The notes under the pieces are model-generated. The model made no database searches. It was given only the letters and a program-made list of their open reading frames with translations, and was not told the DNA's origin. Position numbers and translations under genes: made by a program. Positions 7,162 through 11,425 of a stretch of 11,425 nt of DNA are shown here, in pieces. Source of the DNA: Sphingomonadaceae bacterium. GTDB lineage: Bacteria; Pseudomonadota; Alphaproteobacteria; Sphingomonadales; Sphingomonadaceae. Position 1 is the first letter of the stretch. Each line of letters opens with the position of its first letter. Location of the stretch: NCBI GenBank assembly GCA_023384025.1, contig JAHDXX010000094.1:1-11425 (forward strand), written 5' to 3'.

Positions 7162-8550
7162 TTAACCGGTTCCCTGCTCGCCGAACCCGAACGGGCTGGC
7201 ACCGCGCGACAGCCGGTCAAAGGCGAGCGATGCACCACGCGGTGGCAGGGAACGCTGCCGACAGCCGGGTATGTGGCACCGCGCACAACCCATGCCGATG
7301 CCCATAGCATCTTCCCGGCGCAACGAGACGCCTCGGGCAGGAGCGAGCTCACTCGCCAGCCTCGCTTCAATGCCAAGGCAAACCGCAAAGCGTGCATCGC
7401 CCCCGGCACCTGCTCCGACGACATGAGAAAATGTCAGCCAGTGGTCCCGGCTGCCTTCGGCTCCGTCCACCAGCACGGCCTGAACCTGCAATTCGACCGG
7501 GCGCTCGAACGCGCGATGGACATGCCACAGCGGGCAAGTGGCATCGCTTTCGAGCAGCGTCGCACCGCTCGCTCCGGCGAAACGCTTCGACAATTGCCCC
7601 GCGCGGTCAACCCGGGCCATGAAGAATGGCAAGCCCCGCTGCCCAACCCGCTGCAAGGTGGTGAGGCGATGGGCCAGCTGTTCGAAGCTCACCCCGAACC
7701 GGCGCATGAGCACGGGAAAGTCATAGCCGGTCGCATCGCATGCGCGCAGGAACCGTCCATAGGGCATCACCAGCGCCGCCGCGAAGTAGGCCACCAGGTG
7801 GCGCTCGAACAATTGTCGCGAAGCTTCTTCTCCGAAACGAGGCCCGGCGGCGATAGCGCGTATTGCTTCATCCTGTTCGAGCATGGCCAGCTGCTGCGCG
7901 ACATGAAACACACGCGAGCCCGGCTCGAGCATCTCGGACAGCTGGAGCTGGCGGGCATGAAGGTCGAGCCGACGCACCGCATTGCCCAGCACATCCGCCG
8001 GCAGGATGCGCACGGTCAGCTGGTGTCGCTCACGCAGCCGCTCGACCAGCGCAGGGCCGATCTCGCCGCGCGACAGGCGCAACTCGTCCGCGAGTTGTTC
8101 GGCTGCGGCATCAAGGTCAGGGAAATGATTGCGCCATCGCTCGATCTCCCGCCGGGAGGCTTGCAGCGGATCATCGCCTTCCGGCACGCCTGAGCCAGAC
8201 GTGTCATACATCCGGGCAAATGCCGCGGCCGCCGCCGGAGCGGCGGATAAAAACTCGTCCGCTTCTTCCCGGCTCAAGCCCAGGTCGGAGAAGCGTTCGT
8301 CGGCGAAGCGGCGCATCAGCCCGTCAACCCCGCCCACGGTCTCGTCCTGCCGCAAGGTCCGCGGATCGAAGTCGAACGCATCGATCGCCTGCATGATCAC
8401 CCGCGCGGTCAGCGGTCGCTGGTTGCGCTCGATCAGGTTGAGATAACTCGGGGAGATATCGAGCCGCTGGGCCATGGCGGCCTGGGTCAACCCTTCCCGC
8501 TTGCGCAGGCGCCGCAGGGCAGGTCCGGCAAAAATGGAATCATCGCTCAT
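7162..8550 (-). CDS. RamB/ScfR-like transcriptional regulator (XRE HTH + IrrE-like + DUF2083)
   Basis: The 462-aa protein has an XRE-type helix-turn-helix at the N-terminus (about 8-62; LTQAAMAQRLDISPSYLNLIERNQRPL). A middle part (about 170-300) aligns by eye with the IrrE/ImmA peptidase-like fold (HLVAYFAAALVMPY, 251-264) but lacks an HExxH zinc site, so it is probably a ligand-binding rather than proteolytic domain. The C-terminal DUF2083/ScfR region ends with a Cys cluster C422-x2-C425-x4-C430 followed by RQRSLPPRG. Relatives include RamB of Corynebacterium and Mycobacterium, which regulates acetate and glyoxylate genes and sits close to icl1 in M. tuberculosis. Here it is divergent from isocitrate lyase across a 148-bp gap, so aceA is the obvious target, probably with an acyl-CoA-type signal (inferred). 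No strong ribosome binding site precedes ATG 8550. The start is supported by the HTH beginning at the expected distance. Confidence 0.85.
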   Translation of the reverse strand: MSDDSIFAGPALRRLRKREGLTQAAMAQRLDISPSYLNLIERNQRPLTARVIMQAIDAFDFDPRTLRQDETVGGVDGLMRRFADERFSDLGLSREEADEFLSAAPAAAAAFARMYDTSGSGVPEGDDPLQASRREIERWRNHFPDLDAAAEQLADELRLSRGEIGPALVERLRERHQLTVRILPADVLGNAVRRLDLHARQLQLSEMLEPGSRVFHVAQQLAMLEQDEAIRAIAAGPRFGEEASRQLFERHLVAYFAAALVMPYGRFLRACDATGYDFPVLMRRFGVSFEQLAHRLTTLQRVGQRGLPFFMARVDRAGQLSKRFAGASGATLLESDATCPLWHVHRAFERPVELQVQAVLVDGAEGSRDHWLTFSHVVGAGAGGDARFAVCLGIEARLASELAPARGVSLRREDAMGIGMGCARCHIPGCRQRSLPPRGASLAFDRLSRGASPFGFGEQGTG

Positions 8551-8554
8551 TCGC

Positions 8555-8625
8555 TTGTAAATATCATTACATCATTACATGCACAATTGCGTTCTTCGGC
8601 CCGAATGGACGATATTTTTTGTAAT
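8555..8625. promoter_or_regulatory. Candidate operator in the regulator/aceA divergent region: repeated TGTAAT/ATTACA half-sites
   Basis: TGTAA (8556-8560) and TTACA (8567-8571) form an inverted repeat with a 6-bp centre. ATCATTAC is repeated in tandem at 8563-8570 and 8571-8578, giving ATTACA at 8566-8571 and 8574-8579, spaced 8 bp. A further TGTAAT stands at 8620-8625. These AT-rich sites contrast sharply with the GC-rich surroundings and lie between two divergent genes, one of which encodes a DNA-binding protein. Binding by the RamB-like regulator is inferred. The motif only loosely resembles the TTTGCAAA-type site known for actinobacterial RamB. Confidence 0.55.
8587..8616 (+). promoter_or_regulatory. 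Weak candidate promoter for aceA
   Basis: TTGCGT (8587-8592) and GATATT (8611-8616) are 18 bp apart on the plus strand. Both match the consensus only partly. The tandem ATCATTAC repeats end about 8 bp upstream of the -35 candidate, so a bound regulator could activate or block here. A different start point is quite possible. Confidence 0.25.
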
Positions 8626-8636
8626 TTCTCTGTCAA
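8609..8636 (-). promoter_or_regulatory. Candidate sigma-70-type promoter of the RamB-like regulator
   Basis: Read on the minus strand, a perfect TTGACA (8636-8631) is followed after 16 bp by TATCGT (8614-8609), four of six matches to TATAAT. It would give a leader of about 50-60 nt before the ATG at 8550. A TGTAAT half-site lies inside the spacer and the other half-sites lie in the leader, an arrangement suited to autorepression. The assignment is by eye only. Confidence 0.4.
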
Positions 8637-8698
8637 ATTGGCCCCGGAATCGCGAGACCAGCGGCAAGGCCAAGCGCCGTGCCAACAGGAGATTCGTC

Positions 8699-10297
8699 GT
8701 GACCTACCAGAACCAGATTGCTTCGTTCCGCACCGCCATCACCGGTCAGGGTGCTCCATGGAACGCGATCGACGCGGAAAGCGCGGCGCGCATGAAGCTC
8801 CAGAACCGCTTCCCCACCGGCCTCGACATTGCCCGCTACACCGCGAAGATCATGCGCGAGGACATGGCGGCCTACGATGCCGATCCGGCCAACTACACCC
8901 AGTCGCTCGGCTGCTGGCACGGGTTCATTGCGCAGCAGAAGATGATCTCCATCAAGAAGCATTTCGGCAGCACCAAGCGCCGTTACCTCTACCTGTCGGG
9001 CTGGATGATCGCCGCGCTGCGCAGCGAATTCGGCCCCCTGCCCGACCAGTCGATGCACGAGAAGACCAGCGTTCCCGCGCTCATCGAGGAACTCTACACC
9101 TTCCTGCGCCAGGCCGATGCCCGCGAACTGGGTGGCATGTTCCGCGATCTCGACGCTGCCCGCGAACGCGGTGACGAAGTGGAAGCCAAGCGGATCGAGA
9201 AGGCGATCGACGAGCATGAAACCCATGTCGTTCCGATCATCGCCGATATCGACGCCGGGTTCGGCAATGCCGAGGCGACTTACCTGCTCGCCAAGAAGAT
9301 GATCGAGGCCGGTGCCTGCGCCATCCAGATCGAGAACCAGGTGTCGGACGAGAAGCAGTGCGGCCACCAAGACGGCAAGGTCACCGTGCCGCACGAGGAT
9401 TTCCTGCAGAAGATCCGTGCTGTGCGTTACGCCTTCCTCGAGCTCGGCATCGAGGACGGGATCATCGTTGCGCGCACCGACAGCCTCGGGGCTGGCCTGA
9501 CCAAGCAGATCGCCTACAGCACGGAGCCGGGCGATCTCGGCGACCAGTACAACGCCTTCCTTGACTGCGAGGAAGTCGATGCCGGCCAGATCGGCAACGG
9601 CGACGTGCTGATCACCCGCAATGGCAAGCTGCTGCGCCCCAAGCGCCTGCCCAGCAATCTCTACCAGTTCCGTTCGGGAACCGGCGAGGACCGCTGCGTG
9701 CTCGACTGCATCACGTCGCTCCAGAACGGCGCCGACTTGCTGTGGATCGAGACCGAGAAGCCGCACATCGGCCAGATCGGCGGCATGGTGAACCGCATCC
9801 GCGAAGTGATCCCCAACGCCAAGCTGGTCTACAACAACTCGCCCAGCTTCAACTGGACGCTCAACTTCCGCCAGCAGGTCTATGATGCCTGGGCCGAAGC
9901 CGGCAAGGATATGAGCGCCTATGACCGCGCCCGGTTGATGAGCGTTGACTACGACACCACCGATCTCGCTGCCGAGGCCGATGAGCGCATCCGCACCTTC
10001 CAGCGCGATGCAGCGGCGCAGGCGGGGATCTTCCACCACCTGATCACTCTGCCGACCTATCACACGGCCGCACTGAGCACCGACAACCTCGCCAAGCGCT
10101 ACTTTGGTGAAGAAGGCATGCTCGGCTACGTCAAGAACGTGCAGCGCGAGGAAATCCGCCAGGGTATCGCCTGCGTGAAGCACCAGAATATGGCCGGCTC
10201 CGATATCGGTGACGATCACAAGGAATACTTTGCCGGCGAAGCGGCTCTCAAGGCCGGCGGCAAGGACAACACGATGAACCAGTTCGCCGCCGCCTGA
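8699..10297 (+). CDS. aceA: Isocitrate lyase (long, ~530-aa form)
   Basis: This cytoplasmic enzyme cleaves isocitrate to glyoxylate and succinate, the first step of the glyoxylate shunt used for growth on acetate or fatty acids. The 532-aa product shows the family signatures: LSGWMIAA (99-106), ADIDAGFGNAEATYLL (182-197), the catalytic-loop QCGH (220-223, C221 the likely base) within DEKQCGH, VARTDS (257-262), NNSPSFNW (379-386) and TLPTYHT (450-456). The length matches the ~530-residue Pseudomonas-type isocitrate lyases, not the ~430-residue E. coli type. The loop has KQCGH where E. coli has KKCGH, as expected of this group. The start is GTG 8699: AGGAG stands 7 nt upstream, and the product begins (M)TYQNQIASF. 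The in-frame ATG at 8579 lies in the operator region and would add 40 residues with no family resemblance. Malate synthase is not in the window. Confidence 0.95.
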   Translation: MTYQNQIASFRTAITGQGAPWNAIDAESAARMKLQNRFPTGLDIARYTAKIMREDMAAYDADPANYTQSLGCWHGFIAQQKMISIKKHFGSTKRRYLYLSGWMIAALRSEFGPLPDQSMHEKTSVPALIEELYTFLRQADARELGGMFRDLDAARERGDEVEAKRIEKAIDEHETHVVPIIADIDAGFGNAEATYLLAKKMIEAGACAIQIENQVSDEKQCGHQDGKVTVPHEDFLQKIRAVRYAFLELGIEDGIIVARTDSLGAGLTKQIAYSTEPGDLGDQYNAFLDCEEVDAGQIGNGDVLITRNGKLLRPKRLPSNLYQFRSGTGEDRCVLDCITSLQNGADLLWIETEKPHIGQIGGMVNRIREVIPNAKLVYNNSPSFNWTLNFRQQVYDAWAEAGKDMSAYDRARLMSVDYDTTDLAAEADERIRTFQRDAAAQAGIFHHLITLPTYHTAALSTDNLAKRYFGEEGMLGYVKNVQREEIRQGIACVKHQNMAGSDIGDDHKEYFAGEAALKAGGKDNTMNQFAAA

Positions 10298-10330
10298 CCG
10301 GTATCGACAAGGGAAGAAGGAGAATTCTCC

Positions 10331-10501
10331 ATGACCGAAGAAACCACTGCCCGCGAACCAGGCCGCGCCCGCGCGCTGCTCTCCACCGCGGACTTCAAGC
10401 TCCTGCGTCGTGCGCTCGAAAGCCATGCCAAGGCTACCGAGGACCGCGAGGAACTGGCGAAGATCAACGCGCTGCACCACCGCCTCGGCACATATATCTG
10501 A
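10331..10501 (+). CDS. Small hypothetical protein, 56 aa, directly downstream of isocitrate lyase
   Basis: This is a short gene with a near-ideal ribosome binding site, AAGGAG (10317-10322), 8 nt before the ATG. It starts 33 nt after the aceA stop on the same strand and is followed by a terminator hairpin, so it is very probably the last gene of an aceA operon. The protein begins MTEETTAREPGRARALLSTA, continues with FKLLRRALESHAKATEDREELAK, and ends in HHRLGTYI. It looks like a soluble, charged, mostly helical protein with no membrane segment, signal peptide or Cys. I do not recognise a named family. A role tied to isocitrate lyase or acetate growth is inferred only from position. Confidence 0.75.
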   Translation: MTEETTAREPGRARALLSTADFKLLRRALESHAKATEDREELAKINALHHRLGTYI

Positions 10502-10516
10502 GGCGCTGACCAACAC

Positions 10517-10532
10517 TCTCCTGGGGAGGAGA
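10517..10532 (+). other. Short hairpin before the terminator
   Basis: TCTCCT (10517-10522) and AGGAGA (10527-10532) are perfect complements around a GGGG loop, 15 nt after the stop of the 56-aa gene. It stands 1 nt before the terminator stem. It may help stop transcription or protect the 3' end. The AGGAG in its second arm resembles a ribosome binding site, but no start codon follows at a suitable distance. Confidence 0.35.
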
Positions 10533-10533
10533 C

Positions 10534-10576
10534 ACGGCCGTCGGGGTTTTACCACCCCGGCGGCCGTCAATATTTT
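10534..10576 (+). terminator. Rho-independent terminator of the aceA operon
   Basis: Arms ACGGCCGTCGGGG (10534-10546) and CCCCGGCGGCCGT (10555-10567) pair over 13 bp with a single G-U wobble, around an 8-nt TTTTACCA loop. The tail CAATATTTT follows. The very GC-rich stem and T-rich tail, placed 33 nt after the stop of the 56-aa gene, fit an intrinsic terminator, although the T-tract is interrupted. Confidence 0.75.
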
Positions 10577-10631
10577 GGCAACCATGCTGGCTGGAGCCCG
10601 GTTAACCGCTTGGTGCTAGGCACAGCGCGCC

Positions 10632-11171
10632 ATGGCACGCAAGGAAGCACAAAAAGCGGTAACCGCAAAAATGTACCGCCACTTCGCAGTGGTAACCATT
10701 GTTGCAACCGTCGCGCTGGCGATTGCCACCAGCGAGAGCAATGCCGACCAGTTCAATGCCAGCGTGGATAGCCAGCAGGCCGCGATTGACGCCGCGGCCA
10801 GGGAAATCAAGAAAAACGCCAAGCCAACGGTTGTGCGCCGGGTCGACAGTGTGAAGAAGGCCCCGCCTGCTGCCTCGGGCTGGGGTTCGGACAATTCAGG
10901 CGACGTTTCAGGTGGCGGCGACGGTTTCGTCTCGTCCTACATCCCGAACCAGTATCGCAACAAGCCGATGTCGGTCGGGATGCTGCGCCAGCTCAAGCTG
11001 ACACCGGAACAGTTTATGGCCTTGTCCGAAGAAGAACGCAAAAAGGTGATGGAGCGCCTCCACGGCGGGGAAGCCCCTGTCTCCCCGGCAGAGCAGGCCC
11101 GCCGCCAGCAGGCGATCGCCACCGACTCACTCAGCCGCGGTGGCTTTGAAGGCCCATGCAACGACTGCTGA
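10632..11171 (+). CDS. Hypothetical single-pass membrane protein, 179 aa, C-terminal CNDC
   Basis: The N-terminus is basic (MARKEAQKAVTAKMYRH) and is followed by one hydrophobic segment (about 17-33, FAVVTIVATVALAIA), then a long polar region that is probably extracytoplasmic. That region contains a Lys/Arg-rich, helix-forming stretch (about 45-77), a Gly/Ser/Asp-rich linker (82-98, SGWGSDNSGDVSGGGDG), and a folded-looking tail (YIPNQYRNKPMSVGMLRQLKLTPEQF followed by a charged helix). It ends GGFEGPCNDC, with Cys at 176 and 179 as the only cysteines. The ribosome binding site is weak (AGG about 11 nt before the ATG), so Met-14 at 10671 is an alternative, but that would remove much of the positive N-terminus. 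It follows the aceA terminator and is probably a separate transcript. I recognise no family; it resembles lineage-specific sphingomonad proteins of unknown role. Confidence 0.7.
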   Translation: MARKEAQKAVTAKMYRHFAVVTIVATVALAIATSESNADQFNASVDSQQAAIDAAAREIKKNAKPTVVRRVDSVKKAPPAASGWGSDNSGDVSGGGDGFVSSYIPNQYRNKPMSVGMLRQLKLTPEQFMALSEEERKKVMERLHGGEAPVSPAEQARRQQAIATDSLSRGGFEGPCNDC

Positions 11172-11179
11172 ATTCAGGC

Positions 11180-11425
11180 CTACCCGCCTGAAGCACGCAT
11201 CAAGTCGAGCGTAGCAGCGGCCATTGCTTCCGCAGCGGTGGAAATCACCGCTTCCGCATCAGGCGCCCAGAACGGACTGTGCAGCGAGGGCAGCTCGATC
11301 TCGCCTTTCTGCGCCCGGGCGAACTCCTCCTGTGGCACGCCGCCGACCCAGAAGATCAGCGACTTGATGTCGTCCGGGCTGGCACGCAGGAACTGGCCGA
11401 AATCCTCGCCCCCCATTACAGAAGG
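11180..11425 (-). CDS. M20-family metallo-amidohydrolase/peptidase, C-terminal fragment (runs off right edge)
   Basis: The last 81 codons are present, ending with TAG at 11180-11182. The visible start PSVMGGEDFGQFLRASPD matches the 'MGxEDF' motif near the C-terminus of M20/HipO-type amidohydrolases. The later LHSPFWAPDAEAV matches the conserved 'LHsPxFxPdexal' segment, whose His binds the dinuclear metal centre. The terminal AAEAMAAATLDLM helix is also typical. The ATG at 11416 is internal (PSV precedes it), so the gene continues beyond the window. It converges on the 179-aa gene with only 8 nt between the stops. The enzyme probably removes an acyl group or cleaves a small peptide; its substrate cannot be told from this part. 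Confidence 0.8.
   Translation of the reverse strand, partial: PSVMGGEDFGQFLRASPDDIKSLIFWVGGVPQEEFARAQKGEIELPSLHSPFWAPDAEAVISTAAEAMAAATLDLMRASGG

Noticed and set aside
7125..7424. Longer form of the 52-aa protein reaching to 7424
   Set aside because: It would overlap the end of the regulator gene on the same strand. The internal ATG at 7124 has a good ribosome binding site.
7048..8193. 381-codon plus-strand open frame opposite the RamB-like regulator
   Set aside because: It is antisense to a clearly recognised regulator and crosses the 52-aa gene. Its composition looks like a shadow frame.
8579..8698. Extension of isocitrate lyase to the ATG at 8579
   Set aside because: The extra 40 residues lie in the AT-rich operator region and lack family resemblance. 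The GTG at 8699 has AGGAG at 7 nt.
8633..10585. 650-codon open frame on the minus strand opposite aceA and the 56-aa gene
   Set aside because: It is a shadow of the strongly biased aceA codons in GC-rich DNA. Its translation shows no family resemblance, while the plus strand has full isocitrate lyase motifs.
10599..10608. Palindrome CGGTTAACCG upstream of the 179-aa gene, with a similar GCGGTAACCGC at 10656-10666
   Set aside because: These are short palindromes with different spacing, and the second is inside the coding region under the preferred start. There is not enough to call an operator.
1..11425. CRISPR array, tRNA/rRNA genes, insertion sequences, toxin-antitoxin or defence genes
   Set aside because: None seen. 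There are no spaced repeat arrays, no cloverleaf-like sequences, no transposase motifs and no inverted-repeat-bounded elements. The window reads as ordinary chromosomal genes.

Overview
The window is GC-rich DNA from an alphaproteobacterium, most likely a member of the Sphingomonadales (Sphingomonas, Novosphingobium or Erythrobacter-like). This placement rests on the protein families and their arrangement: an XrtA/PEP-CTERM-type regulatory and glycosyltransferase cluster, a long-form isocitrate lyase beside a RamB/ScfR-type regulator, and small orphan proteins. I could not run a search to confirm it.

Left part (1-6812, all minus strand). A tightly packed gene train reads right to left: a polyprenyl-phosphate sugar-phosphate transferase of the PEP-CTERM/EpsB type, the membrane sensor kinase PrsK, the sigma-54 response regulator PrsR, and a TPR lipoprotein in the position of PrsT. 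A bile acid:sodium symporter-like gene follows and runs off the left edge. The junctions are a 4-nt GTGA overlap, zero spacing (TAG then ATG), 7 nt and 51 nt, so the first four genes are almost certainly co-transcribed. In known systems of this type PrsK/PrsR control exopolysaccharide and PEP-CTERM protein production, and the transferase primes the polysaccharide. The exosortase itself (xrtA) and the polysaccharide export genes are not in the window.

Middle (6813-8698). A 153-bp gap upstream of the transferase holds a perfect 10-bp inverted repeat, two direct GGTAAAC repeats 20 bp apart, and a hairpin directly against the ribosome binding site. Beyond it, still on the minus strand, lie a 52-aa single-pass membrane protein and a 462-aa RamB/ScfR-like regulator. 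A divergent intergenic region then carries several ATTACA/TGTAAT half-sites, two in tandem.

Right part (8699-11425). Isocitrate lyase (aceA, glyoxylate shunt) starts at a GTG with a strong ribosome binding site. A 56-aa gene with a very strong ribosome binding site follows, then a hairpin terminator. Next is a 179-aa orphan single-pass membrane protein ending in CNDC. Converging on it from the right edge is the C-terminal part of an M20-family metallo-amidohydrolase.

Nothing here is clearly a new system. The best candidates for something undescribed are the 56-aa gene behind aceA, the 52-aa membrane protein behind the regulator, and the structured leader of the prs-type operon.
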